Source: Spirochaetota bacterium (GTDB lineage Bacteria > Spirochaetota > Spirochaetia > DTKZ01). From it: a stretch of 12,597 nucleotides of DNA. Positions 1 through 6,722 of the stretch are shown one piece after another. The DNA lies in NCBI GenBank assembly GCA_029562045.1, contig JAKQWJ010000014.1, positions 1 through 12,597 on the forward strand, given 5' to 3'. The notes beneath the pieces are model-generated. The model was not told the DNA's origin. It searched no databases and was given only the letters and a program-made list of their open reading frames with translations. Position 1 is the first letter of the stretch, and each line of letters opens with the position of its first letter. A program made the position numbers and the translations under genes.

Positions 1-89
1 TCGGCGTAGATCTCCACCACCTCCCGGGAGGCAAGGGGAATGGGGGGAAGGCAAGCGATGGCCGCGGCGAGGGTCAGGATTCTTTTCAT
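1..89 (-). CDS. Partial exported or lipoprotein gene, N-terminus only
   Basis: The visible 29 codons read leftwards from an ATG at 89 and run off the window. They begin M-K-R-I-L-T-L-A-A-A-I-A-C, a short basic start followed by a hydrophobic core, which is the pattern of a Sec signal peptide. Cleavage could come after I-P-L-A (about residue 20); the Cys at residue 13 makes a lipoprotein conceivable, but the lipobox is poor (Ala at -3). The following residues S-R-E-V-V-E-I-Y-A would start the mature protein, which should be periplasmic or surface-located. There is no clear Shine-Dalgarno sequence before the ATG. The gene lies 52 bp downstream of the HD-GYP gene on the same strand, so it may be cotranscribed or use the weak promoter at 101-129. 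The function cannot be told from this fragment. Confidence 0.6.
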   Translation of the reverse strand, partial: MKRILTLAAAIACLPPIPLASREVVEIYA

Positions 90-100
90 AGGTCCGTTAT

Positions 101-129
101 ATTGTAATCCCGGGAGCGCTCCGCCGCAA
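101..129 (-). promoter_or_regulatory. Possible sigma70-type promoter for the partial left-edge gene
   Basis: On the minus strand TTGCGG (129-124) is followed after exactly 17 bases by TACAAT (106-101). The -10 element matches consensus at 5 of 6 bases, the -35 element only at TTG. A start near 94 would leave a leader of about 5 bases before the ATG at 89, so the message would be nearly leaderless, which fits the absence of a ribosome binding site. The -35 element lies inside the hairpin at 114-143, so the two predictions compete. Confidence 0.3.
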
Positions 130-143
130 GCCCGCGGGCGCTC
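114..143 (-). terminator. GC hairpin at the end of the HD-GYP gene
   Basis: The arms GAGCGC (114-119) and GCGCTC (138-143) pair perfectly, with a further internal CCGC/GCGG pairing. The hairpin overlaps the last two bases of the stop codon (142-144) of the response regulator. No U-tract follows, so it would be an imperfect intrinsic terminator or simply a 3'-end stabilising structure. Confidence 0.3.
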
Positions 144-1206
144 AGACACGGGAATGAACGCCGCTTTCGACGAAGGCCCGGGCCATGGCGGGGTCGAACT
201 GCCGGCCGCTCTCCCGCAGGATCTCTTCGATGGCCTCTTCCTTCGTGCGGGCGCTGCGGTAGGGACGGTCGGAGGTCATGGCGTCGAAGGAATCACAGAC
301 ATTGATGATCCTGGCGAAGGGGTCGATCTGCTCCATGGCGAGTCCGTCGGGGTAGCCTCTCCCGTCCCACCTTTCATGATGCTGCCGCACCGCCCCCAGA
401 ACGGGAACGAAGAACTCCACCTTCCGGAGGATGGAATGCCCGATATCGGGGTGCGTTCGGATGACCCGGTATTCATCCTCCTCCAGCGGCACTTTTTTAT
501 TCAGTATGATCTCCGGGATTCCGATCTTGCCGATGTCATGCAGCAGGGCGGAATACTCCAGCATCTCGATGCCCCCGGCTTCGTATCCGAGATGCTCCGC
601 CACACCCACCGACAGGGCCCGCACCCGCTGACAATGGCCCCGGGTATAGACATCCTTGGCCTCGATGGTTTCCGCCAGGACCTGGACGGTTTCGATGTTG
701 ACCTGCCGGATCCGGATATAGGCGGCCCGCAATTCCCTGGTGCGCTCCTCCACCATCATTTCCAGCCTTTGGCGGTACTCCTCGTTCTTCCGGGCGAGCA
801 TTTCGTTTTCCAGCAGCGCCTCCCGGTGGCGGATCGCCCGGGAGACGGTCTCCCGGATCTGCTGCAGCCTGGCGGGTTTTACGATATAATCGAAGGCGCC
901 TTTCTTCAGGGATTCCAGCCCCGATTCCAGATCGTTCAGGGCGGTGAGCATGACCACCGGACTGTGGGGCCGCAGCAGCTTCAGCCTGGGCAGGGCCTCG
1001 AGACCGGTCATCTCGGGCATCCGGATGTCCAGCAGCATGCAGTCAGGATTGACGGCCGGGTCGGAAAGGAGCTCCACCGCTTCCCGTCCGTTCCGGCACA
1101 CCCGCACCCGGAAGCCCGACGATTCCAGACCCAGGTTCAGAACCTTCTGCATCGCCGGATCGTCATCGACGACCAGGATCATCCTGCCCGGTTCAGCTCC
1201 GACCAT
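142..1206 (-). CDS. Response regulator with HD-GYP domain (probable c-di-GMP phosphodiesterase)
   Basis: This 354-residue cytoplasmic protein has an N-terminal receiver domain (about 9-125): acidic cluster D14-D16, phospho-acceptor D60 in L-L-D-I-R-M-P, T88 and K110. A helical linker follows (about 125-170, rich in Glu, Arg and Leu), then an HD-GYP domain (about 172-345). The metal ligands are visible: H191, the H223-D224 pair (L-L-H-D-I-G-K), H252, H276-H277, the R-G-Y-P signature at 283-286, and D305. HD-GYP proteins hydrolyse cyclic di-GMP, here presumably under control of phosphorylation. The start at 1206 is chosen because GGGAGGAG stands just upstream; the open frame extends further to 1344 but without an RBS and inside the neighbour. 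The first 14 bp overlap the end of the upstream methyltransferase-like gene, so translation may be coupled. There is no DNA-binding domain. The nearby divergent histidine kinase, which has no receiver domain, is a candidate partner (inference). Confidence 0.93.
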   Translation of the reverse strand: MVGAEPGRMILVVDDDPAMQKVLNLGLESSGFRVRVCRNGREAVELLSDPAVNPDCMLLDIRMPEMTGLEALPRLKLLRPHSPVVMLTALNDLESGLESLKKGAFDYIVKPARLQQIRETVSRAIRHREALLENEMLARKNEEYRQRLEMMVEERTRELRAAYIRIRQVNIETVQVLAETIEAKDVYTRGHCQRVRALSVGVAEHLGYEAGGIEMLEYSALLHDIGKIGIPEIILNKKVPLEEDEYRVIRTHPDIGHSILRKVEFFVPVLGAVRQHHERWDGRGYPDGLAMEQIDPFARIINVCDSFDAMTSDRPYRSARTKEEAIEEILRESGRQFDPAMARAFVESGVHSRV

Positions 1207-1738
1207 CGGCGCGTCTCCTCCCGAAGCCCAGGAGAAAGGGAACCCGGGACCGGTAGCCCTGATAATTTTCGAAAAACCGGGGGAAATAATAGACATCCTG
1301 GACAAGAACCAGCAGGAAGTCCAGGATGACCAGGCATGCCGCAAAGGGAAGCCCTCCGCCCCGCCGCGCCAGGAGAAGCCCCCCCATGAGACCGACGAAC
1401 CACAGAAAGCCGGGGTGGCGGGAGAAACCGTAGGTTCCCCCGGTGAGGGCCGTGCGGGCCCCCAGGCCGCGCTTTTTTTGCGCTCTGGGGATTTCGATGA
1501 AAACCGAATACAGGAGAAGAGCGCCGAAGACGAGGCTGATCAGGACCCCGGCGGCGGCCTGAAGATCCGGGGTCGCCGCCTCCCGGACTCCGGGCGCGGC
1601 GAACCCGGCTATCGATCCCGCCACCAGAAGGTACCCCGCCAGGGCGGACGGCTCCGCCCCCTTCAGGGTTCGGAGCCGGAGGAAATCGGAAAGGAAAAGG
1701 GCGGCGAATCCCGCCGTCGCGATGAAGCAAAGTGGCAT
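1193..1738 (-). CDS. ICMT/phospholipid-methyltransferase-like integral membrane protein
   Basis: This is a 181-residue, strongly hydrophobic protein with about four to five membrane segments (roughly 3-20, 33-50, 62-82, 112-125 and 130-148). It resembles the isoprenylcysteine carboxyl methyltransferase / phosphatidylethanolamine N-methyltransferase superfamily. The block G-T-Y-G-F-S-R-H-P-G-F (101-111) matches the family's G-x-Y-x-x-x-R-H-P-x-Y SAM-binding signature. The C-terminal F-E-N-Y-Q-G-Y-R-S-R-V-P-F (155-167) matches the usual F-G-x-x-Y-x-x-Y-x-x-x-V-P. The acidic residues that usually open that last helix (E-E) are replaced by Q-D-V. The substrate is unknown; bacterial members methylate lipids or small molecules. 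ATG at 1738 was preferred over an in-frame TTG at 1750; neither has a clear RBS, so the start is uncertain. The 3' end overlaps the HD-GYP gene by 14 bp, so they are probably one operon. Confidence 0.75.
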   Translation of the reverse strand: MPLCFIATAGFAALFLSDFLRLRTLKGAEPSALAGYLLVAGSIAGFAAPGVREAATPDLQAAAGVLISLVFGALLLYSVFIEIPRAQKKRGLGARTALTGGTYGFSRHPGFLWFVGLMGGLLLARRGGGLPFAACLVILDFLLVLVQDVYYFPRFFENYQGYRSRVPFLLGFGRRRADGRS

Positions 1739-1803
1739 ACTATACAACAATATGATATATTATCTAGAAAATTTCCATTTCTTCGACCGGAAAAGGATAT
1801 TTC
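1739..1803. promoter_or_regulatory. AT-rich divergent promoter region
   Basis: These 65 bases separate two divergently transcribed genes and are strikingly AT-rich in a GC-rich window (for example ATATGATATATTATCTAG at 1750-1767). Several TATAAT-like hexamers occur on both strands (TATATT at 1756-1761 on plus; GATAAT and TATAGT on minus), but no -35 partner stands out, so individual promoters are not assigned. The kinase RBS AAGGA (1793-1797) lies at its right end. Confidence 0.45.
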
Positions 1804-4800
1804 ATGATTCTGGATTTTACGACGATCATTCCCGCTGTGTCGTTCATGATCTACATCCCCTTCATCGTTTTCGGCCTGTACCATCGGATACGGGAAGCGG
1901 TGAGCAGGCCCTTTCTGCTGTACATGTCCTCCATGGCCCTGTGGAGCCTCGGGTCATTCATGATGCATGCCGACACCGGTCTGGCCTCTCCCCTTCTCTG
2001 GAACCGGGTCATGCTGGTGGGCCTCCTGGCAGGACCCATCCTGATCTTCTACACCCTGCACGAGCTTTCCAACTTCAAACGCCGGGGCTATAAATACTTC
2101 CTCTACGCCGGCGGCGTCCTGTACATCCTGCTCCAGTACCTGAACTGGAGCGGCGCCATCGTTCCCCGGGCGGGTTTCCGGAACGGGGAGTTTTTCTACT
2201 CCCTGGGCCGGGGGGCCCCTCTGGCCTACTCGCTCTGCTACTTCTACCTCATTCTGGCGATTCTGCTGGTGCTCCGGGAGCTGCGGAAGAGCGCCAACAT
2301 TTTTTCCCGAAGGACCCTGCGGCTGGTCATCGTCGGGGCCCTTTTCCTGCTGTTGGGAGTCCTGGCCAATCTCTACGAGCCTCTGGGGCGCTACCCCATC
2401 GATCTCCTGGCGGCCACCATCAACGCCGCCATCCTGTTCTACGCGGTGTACAAATACCGGCTGGTCAACTACTCCGTTTCGGTGTTGAAGATCCTCCTCT
2501 TCGTCTTCCTGTCCGTTTTGAGCGGAGTGGTGTTTTTTTTCGTCTTCCAGCTCACCTTCCGTTACAACCAGGATATCAGCTCCTACGGCCTCCTTCTGAC
2601 CGCTATCCTGATGGGTTTCACCGCCGCCTTCATCTTCCACCCTCTGCGGCTGACGGCCCAGGCGGCCCTGGAAAAACTCTATACGGGAAAACGGTTCGTC
2701 CATTACAAGGGGCTCAGGAAGTTTTCGGAGGGCCTGGCCTCCATCGTGGACCTGGAAGCCCTGGGCGAGCTGACCGTGGACAAGGTGGTGGAGACCTTCA
2801 CCATCGACTGGGCCTGCATGCTTTCGCTGGATTACGCGACCCGAAGCTACCGGCTCATCGCGGCGCGGAATCTTCCGCTGGGGGACGAGGTCGTAAACGG
2901 CCGGAACCCGGACATATGCCTCTCCCGAAACAACGAGCTGATAAAAAAATACTCCCCTGCCCGGGCGCTGGAGGGGAGCAGGATTTTCTTCACCCACCGG
3001 TCGGAGGGCTCTCCGGTGATATTTGAGGGGGAGGGGCGGAACTACGCGCTCCAGCCCAGCCTCATCGTGCCCCTCCGGTTCAAGGACAGGCTCAATGGTC
3101 TCATCGTTCTGGGAAACCCCCTGGACAAGGACTATTTCAACCAGGCGGAAACGGAGACCCTGGAAATCCTCGCCGGCCAGTGCTCGGTGGCGGTGGAAAA
3201 CGCCATCTCCTTCGAGCGGCTCAGGCGCCAGCAGAAGCGTCTGCAGGACCTGAACAAGGAACTCATCCTGAGCCGCAACAAGCTGGAGGCCTTCTTCGAC
3301 GGGATTTCCACCCCCATCGCCATCATCGACATCAACTACAACATCATCACCGCCAACATCGCGGCGAAAAGATACTTCAGCGCCGCCTCCTTCGAGGACC
3401 TGGTGGGCAGCAAATGTTATAAAATGTTCTTCCACCGGGACCGTCCCTGCCTGGAATGCATGGCCCAGGACTGCCTGCACACCAATCTGACCTTCAGTTC
3501 CGAGAAGAAGGACGAAAAAAGCCTGCTGACCTTTTCGATCCAGTTCTACCCCATCCCCGTCCCCCAGGGGTCGGACAGGATCTTCCTGGAATTCTTCCAG
3601 GACATCACCCAGCAGAAAACGCTGCAGGAGGAACTGATCCAATCGGAGAAGCTGGCGGGGATCGGGACCCTGGTCTCCGGCATCGCCCATGAGATAAACA
3701 ACCCGCTGGGCGGCATCCTGGGCACCGCCGACCTGATCCTGAGCGCTCCCCCCGGGGAAGACCCCCATATCACGGGCTATGTGGAGGACATCATCCGGTA
3801 CGCCCAGAACGCTGCGGACGTGATCCGGGAACTGATGGTCTACTCCCGCAAGGACCGTCCGCAGATCGAAGCCGTCAAAATCCCGGAGCTGGTGGAAACG
3901 GCGCTGAAAATGGCCCAGCGGGGAATGGACTTCAAGCAGATCCGGGTGGCCCGGGATTTCGACGAGTGCCCCCCCCTGGAAGCGAACCGGACGGAGCTCC
4001 AGCAGGTCTTTCTGAACCTCATCATCAACGCGGTCCAGGCCATGGATACCCGGGGAGAGCTGTCCCTGAAGATCAAAAACCGGAGTCCGGGAATCGTCAT
4101 CTCCGTATCCGATACCGGGAAGGGGATCGTCGCGGAGGATCAGGACAAGATTTTCAACCCCTTCTACACCACCAAGGACCCCGGAGCCGGCACCGGATTG
4201 GGGCTCAGCATCGTGCATCAGATCGTGACCAAGCTGGGAGGCCGCATAAGTTTCGAAAGCCGGATAGGCCGGGGAAGCTCCTTCATGGTCCATCTGCCGG
4301 TGACGGGTGAGGATTCCACCCGGATCCGTTTCGTCCACAACGGGTCCCGGCAACAGAAGGACGACACTTTCTACCTGCAGAGGAAGGTTCTGGTGGGTGA
4401 GAAGGGGTACATGGAGGAGACCATCCACCGCAAGGAGGACGAATGGGCCTTCCATGTCATCGCCTACAAGGGAATCCAGCCTGTGGGGACGGTGTCCTGC
4501 ATCAGCCGGGAGAGCATGGGGTATCTTCCACTGGAAAACAATTTCGACATCACCTCCCACCTGAACGGCAAACCGGCGGCGGAAATCGACCGGCTCGCGG
4601 TCCTGAAGGAGGAGAGGGGCAGCATGGTTCCCCTGGGGCTCATGACCCTGGCCTATATCTTCGCCAAGGCCAAGGGAGCGGAAAAAATATTCCTCGATGT
4701 CTTCGCCGACGAGAAGAAGCACATCAAGATGTACGAGAAGCTGGGTTTCCAGGTGATCGGTGAATACAGCGCCCCCCTGCCGGTGACGGTGATGATGCTG

Positions 4801-4968
4801 GACCACAAGTCGGATTACGAAAAGACCGAGAGGATGAACTCCTTTGTACGGCCCTTCCTTTCCCGGCTGGAAACCCGTCTGGAGTTCGAAGGGGCCGCCG
4901 GTGATCTGATGTTCGCCGCCATCCGGGCGATGAATCCGGAGGGCAACGGCCGGGAAAACGGACAATGA
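1804..4968 (+). CDS. Membrane sensor histidine kinase fused to a FeeM/autoinducer-synthase-like acyltransferase domain
   Basis: The protein has 1054 residues; ATG at 1804 follows GGAAAAGGA at a good distance. About eight to nine membrane helices (10-280) resemble 7TM sensor regions. Next come a GAF-like domain (about 310-470), a short coiled coil, and a PAS domain (about 488-605) with clustered cysteines C538, C549, C552 and C557. The kinase core is complete: H-box with H629 in I-A-H-E-I-N-N-P-L, N-box N742, G1 box D-T-G-K-G-I (770-775) and G2 box G-T-G-L-G-L (796-801). No receiver domain follows. Instead residues about 855-1000 look like a GNAT-fold N-acyl amino acid synthase/AHL-synthase relative: R860, H-R-K-E-D-E-W-A-F-H-V-I-A (875-887), V-G-T-V (894-897), E-I-D-R-L-A-V (927-933) and M-Y-E-K-L-G-F (976-982). 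The acetyl-CoA loop signature R/Q-x-x-G-x-G/A is not evident, which fits acyl-ACP-type relatives. The kinase call is firm; acyltransferase activity is inferred. Confidence 0.93.
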   Translation: MILDFTTIIPAVSFMIYIPFIVFGLYHRIREAVSRPFLLYMSSMALWSLGSFMMHADTGLASPLLWNRVMLVGLLAGPILIFYTLHELSNFKRRGYKYFLYAGGVLYILLQYLNWSGAIVPRAGFRNGEFFYSLGRGAPLAYSLCYFYLILAILLVLRELRKSANIFSRRTLRLVIVGALFLLLGVLANLYEPLGRYPIDLLAATINAAILFYAVYKYRLVNYSVSVLKILLFVFLSVLSGVVFFFVFQLTFRYNQDISSYGLLLTAILMGFTAAFIFHPLRLTAQAALEKLYTGKRFVHYKGLRKFSEGLASIVDLEALGELTVDKVVETFTIDWACMLSLDYATRSYRLIAARNLPLGDEVVNGRNPDICLSRNNELIKKYSPARALEGSRIFFTHRSEGSPVIFEGEGRNYALQPSLIVPLRFKDRLNGLIVLGNPLDKDYFNQAETETLEILAGQCSVAVENAISFERLRRQQKRLQDLNKELILSRNKLEAFFDGISTPIAIIDINYNIITANIAAKRYFSAASFEDLVGSKCYKMFFHRDRPCLECMAQDCLHTNLTFSSEKKDEKSLLTFSIQFYPIPVPQGSDRIFLEFFQDITQQKTLQEELIQSEKLAGIGTLVSGIAHEINNPLGGILGTADLILSAPPGEDPHITGYVEDIIRYAQNAADVIRELMVYSRKDRPQIEAVKIPELVETALKMAQRGMDFKQIRVARDFDECPPLEANRTELQQVFLNLIINAVQAMDTRGELSLKIKNRSPGIVISVSDTGKGIVAEDQDKIFNPFYTTKDPGAGTGLGLSIVHQIVTKLGGRISFESRIGRGSSFMVHLPVTGEDSTRIRFVHNGSRQQKDDTFYLQRKVLVGEKGYMEETIHRKEDEWAFHVIAYKGIQPVGTVSCISRESMGYLPLENNFDITSHLNGKPAAEIDRLAVLKEERGSMVPLGLMTLAYIFAKAKGAEKIFLDVFADEKKHIKMYEKLGFQVIGEYSAPLPVTVMMLDHKSDYEKTERMNSFVRPFLSRLETRLEFEGAAGDLMFAAIRAMNPEGNGRENGQ

Positions 4969-5009
4969 GGCTTCCGCCTTTCGATCAGGACCACTGAAGG
5001 GGTAAAAAC

Positions 5010-6422
5010 ATGGAAATCACGCTCTATTCCCGGGGAGCCGCCCGGGAGGTAACCGGATCCCGGCACTTCCTGAAGGTGAACGGGGAAACCATTCAGATCG
5101 ACTGCGGCGCTTTTCAGGGCCGGAGGAAGGAGACGGAGGACAAGAACCGCGCCCATTTTCAGGATGCCGGATCCGTCTCCGCCATGGTGCTCACCCACGG
5201 GCATTACGACCATAGCGGCCTCATCCCCCTGCTGGTCAAGAAGGGATTCGACGGCAACATCTATTCCACCCCCGCCACCCGGGACATCGCGTCGCTGATC
5301 ATGATGGATTCGGCGCGGATCCAGGCCCGGGACAGGGAGTACCTGTCCAAGCAGGCGGCGAAGCGGGGGGAGAAGTTCTCCTGGGAACCCCTCTTTACCG
5401 AAAACGACGTGGTCCAGGCGGTCCACCGTTTCGTCACCGCCTCCTATCGCCGGCCCTTCCCCGTGCTGTCCGGAGTCACCTGCGAGTTCTACGACGCCGG
5501 ACACATCCTCGGTTCGGCGCTGGCGGTTTTTGACGTCAAAAACGGCGACCGGCCCACCCGGATCGTTTTTTCCGGCGACCTGGGGCGGAAGAACAAGCCC
5601 ATCATCCGGGACCCCCAGCCGGTCCCGGCGCCGGACTATCTGGTTCTGGAGAGCACCTACGGCGACCGTCTCCATGAAAACTCCGGAGGGGCCATGGACA
5701 AACTGGCGGCCATCGTCAACGCCGCCGTGGACCGGGGGGGGAAAATCATCATCCCCGCCTTCGCGGTGGAGAGAACCCAGGAACTGGTCTACTACTTTCA
5801 TCTTCTGGTGGACCAGCACCGGATTCCGGACATTCCCATTTACGTGGATTCGCCCATGGCCACCAACGCGACGACCATCTTCCAGGTGCACCCGGAATGC
5901 TACGACGAAGAGATCCACCAGGCCTTCCTGAAGCACCACAAGAACCCCTTCGGCTTCAACAGCCTCCGCTATGTGATGAGCGTGCAGGAGTCGAAGGAGT
6001 TGAACAAACTCCGGGAGCCGGCGGTGATCATCTCCGCCGACGGCATGTGCGAAGCCGGCCGGATACTGCATCATCTGGCCAACAACATCCAGGACCCCCG
6101 GAACACCATCCTCATCGTGGGGTACATGGCGGAGCATACCCTGGGCCGCCGGATCAAGGACGGCGCCCCGGAGGTGAGGATTCTGGGGAGTCAGTACCAG
6201 GTGCGGGCCCGGGTGGAGGAGCTGTCGGTTTTCAGCGCCCACGCGGACTACCGGGAGATGGGCGATTATCTCAAGAGCCTGGATCTGTCCCGTCTGAAAG
6301 AAATTTTTCTGGTCCACGGGGAGGGGGAGGCGCTCTTCAAGTTCCGCACATACCTCCTGGACATGGGCGTCCCGGCGGTGCGGATCGTGGAGCCCGGGGA
6401 ACGGTATGTTCTGCGGTCCTGA
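5010..6422 (+). CDS. Beta-CASP metallo-beta-lactamase-fold ribonuclease (RNA-processing exonuclease type)
   Basis: This 470-residue cytoplasmic protein starts with ATG at 5010 after GAAGGGG. It shows all motifs of the CPSF73/YSH1-like beta-CASP group: H-G-H-Y-D-H (63-68, zinc ligands), G-H-I-L-G-S (164-169), S-G-D-L-G (188-192, D190), E214 opening the beta-CASP insert, F-A-V-E-R (251-255), V-D-S-P-M-A (279-284), S-A-D-G-M-C-E-A-G-R (342-351), V-F-S-A-H-A-D (407-413) and the final V-H-G-E (435-438) of the RMMBL part. Family members cleave or trim RNA with two zinc ions. The length is typical of single-chain bacterial and archaeal members without KH domains. It lies 41 bp after the kinase gene on the same strand with no obvious terminator between them, so cotranscription is likely, though a functional link to the kinase is not evident. 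The RNA substrate is unknown. Confidence 0.93.
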   Translation: MEITLYSRGAAREVTGSRHFLKVNGETIQIDCGAFQGRRKETEDKNRAHFQDAGSVSAMVLTHGHYDHSGLIPLLVKKGFDGNIYSTPATRDIASLIMMDSARIQARDREYLSKQAAKRGEKFSWEPLFTENDVVQAVHRFVTASYRRPFPVLSGVTCEFYDAGHILGSALAVFDVKNGDRPTRIVFSGDLGRKNKPIIRDPQPVPAPDYLVLESTYGDRLHENSGGAMDKLAAIVNAAVDRGGKIIIPAFAVERTQELVYYFHLLVDQHRIPDIPIYVDSPMATNATTIFQVHPECYDEEIHQAFLKHHKNPFGFNSLRYVMSVQESKELNKLREPAVIISADGMCEAGRILHHLANNIQDPRNTILIVGYMAEHTLGRRIKDGAPEVRILGSQYQVRARVEELSVFSAHADYREMGDYLKSLDLSRLKEIFLVHGEGEALFKFRTYLLDMGVPAVRIVEPGERYVLRS

Positions 6423-6522
6423 GGCCCGCCAGGCCGCGGGCAGTCCCCTTTCCCGGCACCCGCCGGGTGGAGCGGCGCAGACCTCCCCCGGGGCTGCCTC
6501 CCGGATCGGGGGGCGGGCCCAA

Positions 6523-6668
6523 GTTTCCTGAAGCGGGCCCGGGCTCCCGGTGGAGAGTCAGGCTTTCATCAGTGACGCCCGGGTTTCCTGAAGCGGACCC
6601 GGGCTCCCGGTGGAGAGTCAGGCTTTCATCAGTTACGCCCGGGTTTCCTGAAGCGGGCCCGGGCCCCG
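6523..6668. repeat. 60-bp tandem repeat, about 2.4 copies
   Basis: Two full units (6523-6582 and 6583-6642) differ at only two positions (G/A at 6537/6597 and G/T at 6574/6634). A third, partial unit (6643 to about 6668) diverges after its GC-rich first part. Each unit begins GTTTCCTGAAGCGG and contains the GC block CCCGGGCTCCCGG and the less GC-rich AGTCAGGCTTTCATCAGT. The period is exactly 60 bases. It is too short and too unlike a repeat-spacer array to be CRISPR. A role in transcript 3'-end formation, or simple slippage or recombination, are the likely explanations. Confidence 0.9.
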
Positions 6669-6693
6669 GAAGAAAGTCGTCAGCAGTGAGGAC

Positions 6694-6716
6694 CGGGGCC
6701 CCCGGAAGGGGCCCCG
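6694..6716 (-). terminator. Strong GC hairpin after gnd
   Basis: CGGGGCCCC (6694-6702) and GGGGCCCCG (6708-6716) form a perfect 9-bp stem around a 5-base loop, beginning 6 bases past the gnd stop codon. There is no U-tract, so it is a candidate for an atypical terminator or a 3' stabilising structure; as a near-symmetric hairpin it could act on either strand of this convergent gap. Confidence 0.5.
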
Positions 6717-6722
6717 ACGCCG

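Larger units (their letters stand above)
6423..6722. other. Convergent intergenic spacer
   Basis: This 300-bp gap lies between the ends of two converging genes. It holds the 60-bp tandem repeat (6523-6668), a small hairpin CACCC-GCC-GGGTG (6459-6471) and the strong hairpin at 6694-6716. No convincing gene is seen: the frames open across it are extensions of shadow frames in the flanking genes. Confidence 0.7.

Noticed and set aside
1207..1344. Upstream extension of the HD-GYP regulator to 1344
   Set aside because: It would overlap the methyltransferase-like gene by about 150 bp, and the strong GGGAGGAG ribosome binding site supports the start at 1206.
1954..4965. Minus-strand open frame of about 1000 codons opposite the histidine kinase
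   Set aside because: It is a mirror of a strongly coding plus-strand gene in GC-rich DNA, has low-complexity His/Gln/Asp/Gly-rich composition and no recognisable domain.
5010..6422. AHL-lactonase-type quorum-quenching enzyme paired with the acyltransferase domain
   Set aside because: The H-x-H-x-D-H motif is shared, but the beta-CASP insert and the C-terminal H-A-D and V-H-G-E motifs identify an RNA-processing nuclease.
6523..6668. CRISPR array
   Set aside because: Whole 60-bp units are repeated without unique spacers, there are fewer than three copies and no cas genes nearby.
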